From Phycisphaerae bacterium (GTDB lineage: Bacteria; Planctomycetota; Phycisphaerae; UBA1845), in NCBI GenBank assembly GCA_029260015.1, contig JAJDEB010000033.1, positions 124,001 through 188,000 on the forward strand: 64,000 bases of DNA. The letters run 5' to 3'. Shown here piece by piece: positions 56,726-64,000 of this stretch. Made by a program: the position numbers and the translations under genes. The notes beneath the pieces were generated by a model that ran no database searches, was not told where the DNA came from, and saw nothing but the letters and a program-made list of their open reading frames with translations. How positions within the stretch are numbered: position 1 is the first letter of the stretch; every line of letters starts with the position of its first letter.

Positions 56726-56769
56726 TACCGTTTCTATTTGGTCTGTTGAATTTCGGCGTGATGCCCAAT

Positions 56770-56835
56770 GTAGGGTGGGCCGTGCCCACCAAGGAATATT
56801 AAACGTATTCGGATGGTGGGCACGGCCCACCCTAC
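56770..56835. repeat. Hairpin repeat family B, copy 2
   Basis: Perfect 21-nt arms (56770-56790 and 56815-56835) identical to those at 44162, with a different 24-nt loop. It lies between converging genes (aminotransferase and epimerase). Confidence 0.95.
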
Positions 56836-56855
56836 ACCTGAGCAAGAGTTACAGT

Positions 56856-57782
56856 CTACTTCAGCGCGCCCGATTCTTTCCACCATGCAAGCGTCTTTGG
56901 AATACCCGCACTGAGCGGTGTCTGCGGATCGTAGTCGAGCAGTTCGCGGGCTTTGCTGATATCGGCGACATAGCGCATCACTTCGCCTGAGCGCGAGGGT
57001 TCGTAGGTGACGGCTGGTTCCTTTCGCAATCCAAGTGAAATCAGATTGACCAGATCGACAAGCGTCCAGCCCTGTCCGTATGCGAGGTTGATCGTCTGAT
57101 TGCTGACCTTGCCAGCCGCCAACCGATCGATCCCAGCCAAAACGCCTGCCACACAGTCATCCACATAAGTAAAGTCGAGCACTTTTTGTTTGCCGAACAC
57201 GGTGATGGGTCGGTCGCTGTTGATGTAGTCGATGAACAGCGGCGTGACGCGTTCCATCCGTTCGGCGTCGTTGTCGAAGCGGCCATACACGTTGCTGAAG
57301 CGGAACACGAGATACGGCAGCTTGTAGCACTGGTAATATGAATAGACGAATGCTTCACCGGCGATCTTGCTGGCGCTGTACGGGCTTTCGGCGACGACGA
57401 AATCTGCGAGGTCTTCACGGGTGATGTGATGGTGGATGTCGCCATAAACTTCGCGCGAGCTGGCGAAGATGATCGGCGTTTCGTTCTGGCGGCAGAATTC
57501 CAGCACGTTGAATAACGTCTTGACGTTGTCCATTGCCCGGTCGGGTTGCTCAACCAATTCGAACACCTTGGCGTTGGCTGCTAGGTGCAGGACGACATCG
57601 AACGGACCCTTTGGAATATCTGCGACGTTGGCCGTCGCGAGGTTCATGTTGACGGTTTCGATTTCGTCGGTCCAGGAGTTGGCTCGGTTGTCGATGCCCA
57701 CGACGCGATCGCCTCGGGCGAGCAGTGCCATGCCGACGTTGGTGCCAATCTGACCGCTTGAACCTGTGACCAAAACATTCAT
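56856..57782 (-). CDS. NAD-dependent nucleotide-sugar epimerase/dehydratase
   Basis: The 308-residue extended SDR protein has TGSSGQIGTNVG (NAD), HLAANAKVFE, SSREVYGD and the catalytic YSASKIAGEA. The family covers UDP-hexose 4-epimerases and dehydratases, so the substrate is open. It lies upstream of hldE in the opposite direction to the aminotransferase, so it may belong to lipopolysaccharide sugar supply together with hldE; the distance is about 97 nt. Confidence 0.85.
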   Translation of the reverse strand: MNVLVTGSSGQIGTNVGMALLARGDRVVGIDNRANSWTDEIETVNMNLATANVADIPKGPFDVVLHLAANAKVFELVEQPDRAMDNVKTLFNVLEFCRQNETPIIFASSREVYGDIHHHITREDLADFVVAESPYSASKIAGEAFVYSYYQCYKLPYLVFRFSNVYGRFDNDAERMERVTPLFIDYINSDRPITVFGKQKVLDFTYVDDCVAGVLAGIDRLAAGKVSNQTINLAYGQGWTLVDLVNLISLGLRKEPAVTYEPSRSGEVMRYVADISKARELLDYDPQTPLSAGIPKTLAWWKESGALK

Positions 57783-57878
57783 GCCATACGCTTCCTTGTT
57801 GTTCTAACGATTGACATCGTTGGCTCGTTCATTGATGTCTTCTTGGGAATGGTCTCAATGGATTGAAAACGCGCGGGC

Positions 57879-59381
57879 TCAAGCATCGAGCGTTGTTTTT
57901 TCCATTCCGCCCCGGATGCGTTCGACCACATTGGTCGTGCTTCGACCCGAGAGCAGGGGGATGAGTTTCACTTCGCCGCCCTGGCCGGTGACGAATTCCT
58001 GCCCGACAACGCCGCGGTCAGCCCAGTCTTCACCCTTGGCGAGGACGTTGGGGCTTACTTTCTTGATCAGATTGAGCGGATCGAGTTCGTCGAATAGCAC
58101 GACGTAATCCACGCTGGATAGACCGCCCAGAACAGCCGCTCGATCCAGCTCCGAATTGATTGGCCGATCATCACCCTTGTCCTGCAGCTTTACGGAAGCG
58201 TCAGAATTCAATCCGACCACCAGCAGCGAACCTTCATTGCGACAGCGCGAGAGGAAGTCTACGTGTCCGGCATGCAGAATATCAAAGCAACCGTTCGTAA
58301 ACACGACAGTCTCGCCACGATCACGACGCAGCTTAAGTTCGTTGACCAACTCGTCGACGCTGCGCAGCTTGCCCCGACGGTTGCTAGATTCCAACCGCAA
58401 TTCGGCAAGCACCTCGTCGGCAGAAATCGGTACGCATCCGAATTTTTCGACTTCGAGACCACCTGCGATGTTCGCGAGCTTTACGGCATCATGCATCGAA
58501 GCGCCACCGACAACAGCCGCCGCCAACATGGCCAGTACGGCATCGCCTGCGCCGGTGTTGTCGTACACACTGCGCGGTCGTGTGGGAACGTGAATCCATT
58601 TTGTGCCCTGTTCAACGATCACCGCACCTTCGCGGTCGAGTGTGACCACGATTGATTTTGCACCCAGACGTTGGCGAAGTGCTTCAGCGTCAGCCGCGAT
58701 GTCGGACAATTCTTTTGACGTCCTGCCGACAACCATCGAAAGCTCGGCACGGTTGGGTGTCAAAACGGTTGCGTTTTGATAGCGGGCATAATCAGACAGA
58801 CGAGCCGGATCGACAAACACCGTTTTGCCCACGCGGTTGGCTGCTGACACAACGGCTGACACCAACTCAGCCGTGACCACACCTTTGTCATAATCCTCAA
58901 TACAAACCGCATCAACTTGATCGACGGCGCTCACCGCAATTTCGGAAATGGTTTTTCGATCGGATTCACGCAGCGGAGCCACCGTTTCCTCATCGACACG
59001 CATTAGTTGTTGGCGGTGACGATGTTGGGCCAAGCCGACGAAGCGCGTCTTGGTGATGGTGGGGCGATCACCGACTTCAACGATGTGATCGCACAACGCT
59101 CCGGCGTCTGAGAGCAATGATTTCAAACGCTTGCCGGCAGCGTCTTTGCCAACCACACCACACACAACAGGATCGACGCCCAATGCCTTCAGGCAGACTG
59201 CGACGTTACCGCTTCCGCCGACGGCATCACTGCGTTCAACGACCCGCAACACGGGCACTGGCGCTTCCGGGCTGATGCGCTCGGCATCGCCATAGACGTA
59301 GCGATCGAGAATCAAATCGCCCACAAGCAGCACGCGTTTGGACGCCGCTTGTTTGACGAAAATGTCGAGTTCCTGAGCCAT
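57879..59381 (-). CDS. hldE: Bifunctional heptose kinase/adenylyltransferase HldE
   Basis: The 500-residue protein makes ADP-heptose for LPS core. The N-terminal PfkB-type kinase has GDLILDRYVYGD, GGSGNVAVCLKALG and NTGAGDAVLAML. The C-terminal nucleotidyltransferase has VFTNGCFDILHAGHVDFL, with the GHxGH-like HAGH, and VLAKGEDW. Both halves look intact, so the cell probably makes a heptose-containing lipopolysaccharide. The ATG at 59381 follows GGAG by 10 nt. A family D repeat lies behind. Confidence 0.95.
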   Translation of the reverse strand: MAQELDIFVKQAASKRVLLVGDLILDRYVYGDAERISPEAPVPVLRVVERSDAVGGSGNVAVCLKALGVDPVVCGVVGKDAAGKRLKSLLSDAGALCDHIVEVGDRPTITKTRFVGLAQHRHRQQLMRVDEETVAPLRESDRKTISEIAVSAVDQVDAVCIEDYDKGVVTAELVSAVVSAANRVGKTVFVDPARLSDYARYQNATVLTPNRAELSMVVGRTSKELSDIAADAEALRQRLGAKSIVVTLDREGAVIVEQGTKWIHVPTRPRSVYDNTGAGDAVLAMLAAAVVGGASMHDAVKLANIAGGLEVEKFGCVPISADEVLAELRLESSNRRGKLRSVDELVNELKLRRDRGETVVFTNGCFDILHAGHVDFLSRCRNEGSLLVVGLNSDASVKLQDKGDDRPINSELDRAAVLGGLSSVDYVVLFDELDPLNLIKKVSPNVLAKGEDWADRGVVGQEFVTGQGGEVKLIPLLSGRSTTNVVERIRGGMEKTTLDA

Positions 59382-59490
59382 CAGGGAGTTTCTCCGGGAA
59401 GCGTTTATTGCGAACCGCACATGCTATGAATGTCGGTTGAATCGGTCAATAAATCGCTGCATGGGTAGCCCGCCCAGTGCAGGTCATGAC

Positions 59491-59637
59491 TGGTGATTCG
59501 TCACTCCCGCGAAAGCGGGAGTCCAGAACGAGCGATGTGCAACGCGCCGGGCATGGATTCTCGCTTTCGCGGGAATGACGGCGGAGCGCAGGGAATGACT
59601 GTGGAGTGCAACCCACAATTTGACGCGTGGGCCTACA
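59491..59637 (+). repeat. Dispersed repeat family D, copy 3
   Basis: In the same orientation as the copy at 35833, with cores CTCCCGCGAAAGCGGGAG and CTCGCTTTCGCGGGAATGAC. It carries an extra unit (GGCGGAGCGCAGGGAATGAC) and ends in GACGCGTGGGCCTAC. It lies between hldE and ispE. Confidence 0.9.
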
Positions 59638-59645
59638 CAAGCGGG

Positions 59646-60515
59646 TTATGAGGGTTGTGCAGGGACGGGAACCACCCACGTTGATTGTACGAGCGGGCAA
59701 GTGGCTGCGTTCGATGCGAATTTGTCGGCGGCTTGTCGATCGTCGAAAAGCTCAAACAGCACCGATCCTGCCCCGGTGACGCGGATGGCGTTGCTGGCTG
59801 CACCAGATTCGATCAATGCGTTTCGCATTGCCTGCACACGCGGCGCGACTTTAAACACAGCCGCCTCCAGATCATTGCACAGTTGTGATGCGAGTTCTTT
59901 CGCAGACTTGCTGGCGACCAGCGAATGCAAGTCGTGAGTTTGATGATGCGGTGTGCAGCATCCATAAACTTCGGGCGTTGATACATGATCGCCCGAAGAC
60001 ACCAGGACGGCAAACCCGCTCCAGTTCATTTTAACCGGTTCGATCGTTTCGCCGCGTCTGCTTGCGAGCGCACCGGACGGCCAGAAGAAGAACGGTACAT
60101 CTGATCCCAATTCTGCGCCCACTTCTGCAAGACGGTTTCGACTCCAACCCAAGCGCCAGATTCGATTGAGTGCGATCAGAGTGGCGGCGGCGTCGCTGCT
60201 TCCACCGCCCATGCCCGCTCCAACGGGGATCCTTTTCGAAAGATGAATGCGACACCCAAGTTTGATACCGGATCGGCGCATCAGCGCTTCGGCAGCGCGG
60301 TATGCGAGATTGGTCGAGTCGCACGGTACGTTCGGATCTTCGCACGATATTTCGATGCCACCGTCCGTGCATTCGACCGTCAGCTCATCTGCCAGCCCGA
60401 CCGACACCATCAGCGAGCGGATTTCATGAAACCCATCGTCGCGCTTCCGCAAAACTTGGAGGGCGAGGTTGATTTTTCCGGGGGCGTGAATCTTCAAAAC
60501 GTATTGCAATTCCAA
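59646..60515 (-). CDS. ispE: 4-diphosphocytidyl-2-C-methyl-D-erythritol kinase
   Basis: It phosphorylates CDP-methylerythritol in the MEP isoprenoid pathway. The 289-residue GHMP kinase has HAPGKINLALQVL, the P-loop IPVGAGMGGGSSDAAATL and the C-terminal VTGAGSVLFELF. The start is a TTG (60515), with another 6 nt on and no strong SD, so the exact codon is uncertain. It is convergent with nothing and is followed by a family D repeat. Confidence 0.93.
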   Translation of the reverse strand: MELQYVLKIHAPGKINLALQVLRKRDDGFHEIRSLMVSVGLADELTVECTDGGIEISCEDPNVPCDSTNLAYRAAEALMRRSGIKLGCRIHLSKRIPVGAGMGGGSSDAAATLIALNRIWRLGWSRNRLAEVGAELGSDVPFFFWPSGALASRRGETIEPVKMNWSGFAVLVSSGDHVSTPEVYGCCTPHHQTHDLHSLVASKSAKELASQLCNDLEAAVFKVAPRVQAMRNALIESGAASNAIRVTGAGSVLFELFDDRQAADKFASNAATCPLVQSTWVVPVPAQPS

Positions 60516-60888
60516 AAAATGTTATCGGGTCTAAATCGATTGGTTAGGTGTAGTCATGTCGGCGTGTTTGAGCAACCCCAACTTCAATTGGCATGCACTT
60601 GATCAACGTTGCGGGTGATACTTCATTCCAACCGTTTCGCAAATGCAACACGAGATCGGTTTGAATCACCCGGCAAACACCCATCGTGTTCATTTCGTCA
60701 TCGCGCCCGCACAATCGGAACGCCGAACATTCCCGAGAGCATCTTTCTAAGTGCTGGATTTATAGTGGTTTGCGACAAATGGAATGTCGGAAGCCGCATT
60801 GGCCTCCTGTTTTGCAGCACAGTCGGGACACGAGCCCTCACAAGCCCGGGCTTTGAACTGATTTGTGCCACCAAGGAGGCGGACAGTC
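60516..60888. other. Intergenic region between ispE and Ser/Gln-rich gene
   Basis: A 373-nt stretch between divergent genes with no repeats seen. A TATAGT-like box near 60760 has no good -35 partner. Short open frames here lack ribosome sites. Confidence 0.35.
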
Positions 60889-61410
60889 ATGCAACCCATC
60901 GAACCAACAGGTTTGACCCCGAGTTATCAGCCGCGATCTTCCGATCAGGCGGCGCTGACATCTGCGGGTTCGCAACAGGCAGCGTCGCAACAATCGATCT
61001 CGCAGCAGTCGTCGATGCAGTCCGTATCCATCACATCGACAACCTCGCAAACGTCGATGGTGCACGAGCAGGTTGGATCGATGTTGGAATCGATCGACCC
61101 GGGAATGGCTCAGAATAACCAGTATCTAAAGCTGTTAATTGCGGCGCTGATACTCAATGCATTGCTAAACGGTGACGAGTCGGCCAGTCAAAGCGGGCAA
61201 GGCTCAATGAAAGCGTTGGAATACTTAGCCGGGGGGAAGAACAATTCGTTTTATCTGGCGATCGAAACGTCAACCAACACCGTGCAGATTCAACAGATGT
61301 CATCACGCGTAGAAACCGCACAAGCCGTCCAGTCGATCTCGCAGTATCAATCCGGTGACGGACAGACGGGCGAGGCCCAATCGGGCGGTAAGATGGACGT
61401 TGCTGGATAA
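60889..61410 (+). CDS. Ser/Gln-rich protein with hydrophobic helix, unknown function
   Basis: The 173-residue protein starts after a strong AAGGAGG, about 10 nt before the ATG. Residues 15-70 are rich in Ser, Gln and Thr and lack structure. A short hydrophobic stretch at about 88-100 (LKLLIAALILNALLNG) is followed by a polar segment (YLAGGKNNSFYLAIETSTN) and again a Gln/Ser/Gly-rich tail. It has no signal peptide. I do not recognise it. It lies between ispE and tRNA-Glu, where nothing suggests a role. Confidence 0.7.
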   Translation: MQPIEPTGLTPSYQPRSSDQAALTSAGSQQAASQQSISQQSSMQSVSITSTTSQTSMVHEQVGSMLESIDPGMAQNNQYLKLLIAALILNALLNGDESASQSGQGSMKALEYLAGGKNNSFYLAIETSTNTVQIQQMSSRVETAQAVQSISQYQSGDGQTGEAQSGGKMDVAG

Positions 61411-61477
61411 GGTCGCAAACCCGAGTTAAGAAGAGCCAACGCAAAAACCAAGCAGGATCAATCCCCGTTCACCGCCG

Positions 61478-61506
61478 TTGACGGAACAACCGCAATTCGG
61501 TAGGTT
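61478..61506 (+). promoter_or_regulatory. Candidate promoter of tRNA-Glu
   Basis: TTGACG (61478-61483), 17 nt, TAGGTT (61501-61506), placed about 50 nt before the tRNA. The -10 box is imperfect. Confidence 0.4.
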
Positions 61507-61556
61507 TTACCGCTGGAATAAGCCATTTTGCCAAAAGCGTTCCAAGCAAAATAACC

Positions 61557-61629
61557 GCCCCCATCGTCTAGCGGCCTAGGATATCAGGTTCTCATCCTGA
61601 AGACAGGGGTTCGAGTCCCCTTGGGGGTA
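61557..61629 (+). tRNA. tRNA-Glu (anticodon CTC)
   Basis: A complete cloverleaf. The acceptor stem GCCCCCA pairs with TGGGGGT (61622-61628, including one G-U), the discriminator is A, and the anticodon arm TCAGG-TTCTCAT-CCTGA places CTC at 34-36. The T arm contains GGTTCGAGTCC. CCA is not encoded. The 3' half is also the target of the integrated element: the integrase gene's last codons are the antisense of this tRNA. Confidence 0.97.
61592..61629. other. Probable attachment site (attL core) in the tRNA-Glu 3' half
   Basis: Tyrosine recombinases often target the 3' half of tRNA genes, keeping the tRNA intact with an attached copy. Here the integrase gene abuts the tRNA and its stop codon lies in the anticodon-loop region. 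The second copy (attR) must lie beyond the right end of the window. The exact core length cannot be told from one end. Confidence 0.7.
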
Positions 61630-62878
61630 TGGAATGGGTGTCATGCGATGCAATCGGTTGCAACGAGTGCATGAATCGGGTTTTCCGGACACGCTGCGAC
61701 TGGTTGCACGCTTTTGCGGCTGTAGACTGCAGCGCTTTTTGCAGCGCTTTTGAATTCGACTTGCTCGTTTCTGTTACCGCTCGCTCGTAATGGTCTTGCG
61801 TTGTTTGCAAATAGTGTCTCTTGGCAACGTCCGGCGAGTTACCAAGCCAACCGACGACAACATGCAACGGAAAGGTCTCCACCAATTCAGTCTCGCGACT
61901 TGATCGCAGATTTGTGAACGCCTTCGGCCACATATCCAAACCGGCCTTGGCAACGATCCTCATTAGCTGTGTGCGCAAGTTCTGCGACGTTTCACGGTAT
62001 CGCGTGATGATGTGCTCTGTGCCCTCGTCCGCCAGTTCAAAGGCGTCACGAAGGAATGGGGCGAGTTCTGGAAAGGTCGGGACCGTTCGGCTGCCCTTGC
62101 CGCTATGGTGTGCGGTCTTGACGCTTGTCACCGTGAATCGCTGACGTTCCCAGTCGATATTGCCCCATTTCAGTTGCAGCAATTCCGACGGAACACGCAA
62201 GCCACCATATCGCGCCAACGCGAAAATCAATCGCCATTCAACGTCGGGGCAGGCGTCTAGGACTCGCTGGGCATCGGCTGGCGTAATGAAGTGGAAGCGA
62301 TCTTCCGCGAAATTGCCGCACCGTACCCGGGCGAATGGGTTCTCGGTTATAAGCCGCTCGTCGATGGCGGCTGTGAAGAATTGCCGCGCCCGCTTGCACT
62401 GGCGGCTTACCGTCCCTTCGCCGAGTTTCCGATCCATTTTGAGATAGATGCGAAACCCTTCGGCATTCGCAGGCGTGATTTCATCGAGTAGTGCCGACTT
62501 CGAGAAATATCTGAGCATGTTGCCTTGCACTTGCTCGTAGTTGCGAAGTGTATTCGGCTTCACGTCTGTGCGACTTCCAATGTAGGTTTCCAGCCATTCG
62601 GCCAGCGTCGGCACGGTCTGACGTACTCGCGGAGTTACAAGTTCCAATTTCGCCAGTCGCTTGTGCATCGTGTCGGACAACCCCGCAACCCATTGCGAAG
62701 TTGCCAAGCGGGGTGACGTGCCCGACGTTTTGCACGCAAGCAAATCCTCGACGTGCAGCTTGGCCGAATCTGCGGCTCTCTTGGTCATTTTGCCGATTCG
62801 CAACGTCTTTCGGTTGCCGTCCAATCCCATGAATTGAATCTCGCGGAAACCGTTTGTTCTGGATGAAATACTTGCCAT
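61592..62878 (-). CDS. Tyrosine recombinase (tRNA-targeting integrase)
   Basis: The 428-residue integrase has an N-terminal SAM-like DNA-binding part (about 90-170) and a catalytic domain. In it, Arg228 lies in GGLRVPSELLQLKW, Lys near 254, Arg325 in FTNLRSSRE (the usual His of the HxxR box is not His), His339 in PLHVVVGWLGNSPD and the Tyr356 nucleophile in HYLQ. It belongs to a branch common in planctomycetes. The last eleven codons (PPRGLEPLSSG) and the stop are read from antisense tRNA-Glu, so the C-terminal tail changes with the chromosomal target. Confidence 0.93.
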   Translation of the reverse strand: MASISSRTNGFREIQFMGLDGNRKTLRIGKMTKRAADSAKLHVEDLLACKTSGTSPRLATSQWVAGLSDTMHKRLAKLELVTPRVRQTVPTLAEWLETYIGSRTDVKPNTLRNYEQVQGNMLRYFSKSALLDEITPANAEGFRIYLKMDRKLGEGTVSRQCKRARQFFTAAIDERLITENPFARVRCGNFAEDRFHFITPADAQRVLDACPDVEWRLIFALARYGGLRVPSELLQLKWGNIDWERQRFTVTSVKTAHHSGKGSRTVPTFPELAPFLRDAFELADEGTEHIITRYRETSQNLRTQLMRIVAKAGLDMWPKAFTNLRSSRETELVETFPLHVVVGWLGNSPDVAKRHYLQTTQDHYERAVTETSKSNSKALQKALQSTAAKACNQSQRVRKTRFMHSLQPIASHDTHSIPPRGLEPLSSG

Positions 62879-62881
62879 CTT

Positions 62882-63085
62882 CTATTTCCCCCGCTTTCGC
62901 GTCGGTCGCAATTCAAGCCCAAGTGCGCCCGCAATCTTCGCAATGCGTGCGCCCACTAAGTCGCAGTCGCCAGCAAGGAATCGTTGAACCGTCCGTGCGG
63001 GCACGCCGGACAATTGCCCGATCCGATACCCGGACAGCCCTTGGCGTTTCGCTTCGTCTTGAATGGTCGTCCTAAAGTCGCCCAT
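62882..63085 (-). CDS. Small XRE/Cro-type HTH regulator
   Basis: The 67-residue protein consists of one helix-turn-helix of the Cro/C1 type (GLSGYRIGQLSGVPARTVQRFLAG). It lies 3 nt upstream of the integrase gene on the same strand, so it may control integrase or element maintenance, or act as an excision factor. Confidence 0.8.
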   Translation of the reverse strand: MGDFRTTIQDEAKRQGLSGYRIGQLSGVPARTVQRFLAGDCDLVGARIAKIAGALGLELRPTRKRGK

Positions 63086-63120
63086 GATTCACCTTTATCA
63101 GTATGGCGCATAGTTAGCCG

Positions 63121-64000
63121 CTATGCAAGTTTCTTTCGTTGAATACGGCTCGCATCGTCTCGATATTTAGCTGCAATGTCTGGATTTGTGGTCTCGCAGG
63201 CGTCCGCCTTCCGGAGTAACTCATCCGCCCACATCGCAGATGACCATCCATCGGGCACGCGGGGGCGGGCCCTTGGGCTGCGCAAAAGATCGTCATCGTC
63301 GTCACAACCGTCATGGTCTCCGATTCCGATACCCTCAGGGGGGTTTTGGGGTGACGATCCCGCGTTTTTGCAATCGTCATCGACCGTCACACGATCGTCA
63401 TTCGGAATCGACGTTTTCGGTTCAAATAGGCTAGATCGTGACGATGATGACGATGATGACGATGTACTCCCGATCTTCTCGATCACGATGGTGCGGGATG
63501 TTGCACTGCGCGGAAAACTCACGTCCCACCCGAGTCTGCGCAGCTCGGGGGCCATGCGTTTGAGTTGGTTAGATAAAGCGTTGGCGGTCGATGGAAACTC
63601 CCGTCGCTTTCGCGAGCGGTCAGGCGTGTACGCCTCGGACGATATTTCATCCAGCAACTTGGTTGCCGTCCCGTTCCATTTGCCCTTGGCGTTCAAGTAC
63701 GCGAGCACTGGCGATCCGATTGGGCTGTGTTCGATGGCGGTCATCGTCGATTGTTCACGCAGGTCTGCATACGCGGCCATGAACCGACCAGCGGGCCAGC
63801 CGAGCGCCGATTCCGCCGCAACAATCCACATTGCAAAATCAGCCATTCGTGGCAGGTCCGCCACGTCTGTGGTTGCCAGGTTCCGAATAGCAGCGCTAAC
63901 TGCATCGAGGATTGCCCCCAGAATTCGCGGCTTCGCTTCGTCGAACGCTGCCCACAATTGTTTTTCAGGGCAGCGCTTACCTATGCTCGGAAGGGTCAGG
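63121..64000 (-). CDS. C-terminal part of probable primase/helicase of mobile element (5' end beyond window)
   Basis: The frame is open to the window edge with no stop, so the N-terminus is missing. The visible start region (RCPEKQLWAAFDEAKPRILGA, LPRMADFAMWIVAAE, LGWPAGRFMAAY) matches the C-terminal end of primase/ATPase proteins seen on plasmids and prophages. A poorly ordered segment follows, with a run of Ser and of Asp/Glu, then a basic helix. An internal TTG at 63957 is not the start. Its function is assigned by pattern only. Confidence 0.65.
   Translation of the reverse strand, partial: LTLPSIGKRCPEKQLWAAFDEAKPRILGAILDAVSAAIRNLATTDVADLPRMADFAMWIVAAESALGWPAGRFMAAYADLREQSTMTAIEHSPIGSPVLAYLNAKGKWNGTATKLLDEISSEAYTPDRSRKRREFPSTANALSNQLKRMAPELRRLGWDVSFPRSATSRTIVIEKIGSTSSSSSSSSRSSLFEPKTSIPNDDRVTVDDDCKNAGSSPQNPPEGIGIGDHDGCDDDDDLLRSPRARPRVPDGWSSAMWADELLRKADACETTNPDIAAKYRDDASRIQRKKLA

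Larger units (their letters stand above)
61592..64000. mobile_element. Integrated element at tRNA-Glu (left end)
   Basis: From the tRNA rightward, all genes point to the tRNA: integrase, a Cro-type regulator and a primase/helicase-like gene running off the window. That is the usual order at the attL side of integrative plasmids, satellites or phages. The rest of the element is out of view, so its kind and its cargo cannot be decided. Confidence 0.8.

Noticed and set aside
60609-61118. Rightward frame overlapping the Ser/Gln-rich gene
   Set aside because: It starts without a ribosome site and overlaps in another frame a gene with a strong AAGGAGG.
63437-63463. GATGATGAC microsatellite as a CRISPR or regulatory repeat
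   Set aside because: It is in frame and codes the Ser run of the primase-like protein; there is no spacer pattern.

Overview
The window looks like chromosomal DNA of a Gram-negative planctomycete, probably close to Phycisphaerae. The pointers are two secreted proteins ending in paired Asp-rich, dockerin-like Ca-binding motifs, an ECF sigma factor near a Ser/Thr kinase with repeats, an exosortase inside a polysaccharide operon, a long coiled-coil multihaem cytochrome, and HldE, RdgC-like and MerR-HTH/receiver proteins. This is inferred from gene families; no rRNA is present to settle it. Most start codons were chosen from visible Shine-Dalgarno (SD) sequences, several with GTG or TTG.

Layout. 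1-2976 (-): octahaem c-type cytochrome cut by the window edge. 3360-4969 (+): two overlapping YbjQ-family genes and a PrsW-like membrane protease. 5064-8522 (-): two-component cluster (receiver, HDOD-histidine kinase, HTH-receiver). 8717-12327 (-): mnmG, a dicluster ferredoxin and a FIST sensor protein. 12529-17757: degenerate receiver, glycerate kinase, MshEN-like small protein, RdgC-like protein and a secreted beta-lactamase-family hydrolase. 17779-19245: complete IS4-family insertion sequence. 19253-29375 (-): eight-gene exopolysaccharide operon (export lipoprotein, exosortase, Wzc-like chain-length/kinase protein, DegT aminotransferase, UDP-xylose synthase, NusG-like antiterminator, UDP-glucose dehydrogenase, UDP-glucuronate epimerase). 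It makes UDP-GlcA, UDP-Xyl and probably UDP-GalA, but holds no glycosyltransferase, flippase or polymerase.

30018-32726 (+): a 58-residue lipoprotein and an exported HEAT-repeat protein with a receiver-like fold, behind two look-alike promoters. 32962-38427: leuS, a CYTH protein, an SppA lipoprotein and a small zinc metalloprotease. 38574-43958 (-): ABC exporter module with a large membrane partner. 44329-45692 (+): EamA transporter and hotdog thioesterase. 45918-51059: ECF sigma factor and Ser/Thr kinase, separated by an inverted Fic gene with an AT-rich promoter region. 51117-55308 (+): two secreted proteins with dockerin-like tails. 55550-60515: aminotransferase, sugar epimerase, HldE and IspE. 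60889-61410: Ser/Gln-rich protein of unknown role.

61557-64000: tRNA-Glu(CTC) carrying an integrated element whose integrase reads out of the element into the tRNA gene. It is followed by a Cro-type regulator and the C-terminal part of a probable primase/helicase that runs off the window.

Between genes lie four families of hairpin repeats (A: 4966, 14090; B: 44162, 56770; C: 32752, 38461; D: 35833, 41387, 59491), suggesting many REP/MITE-like copies genome-wide.
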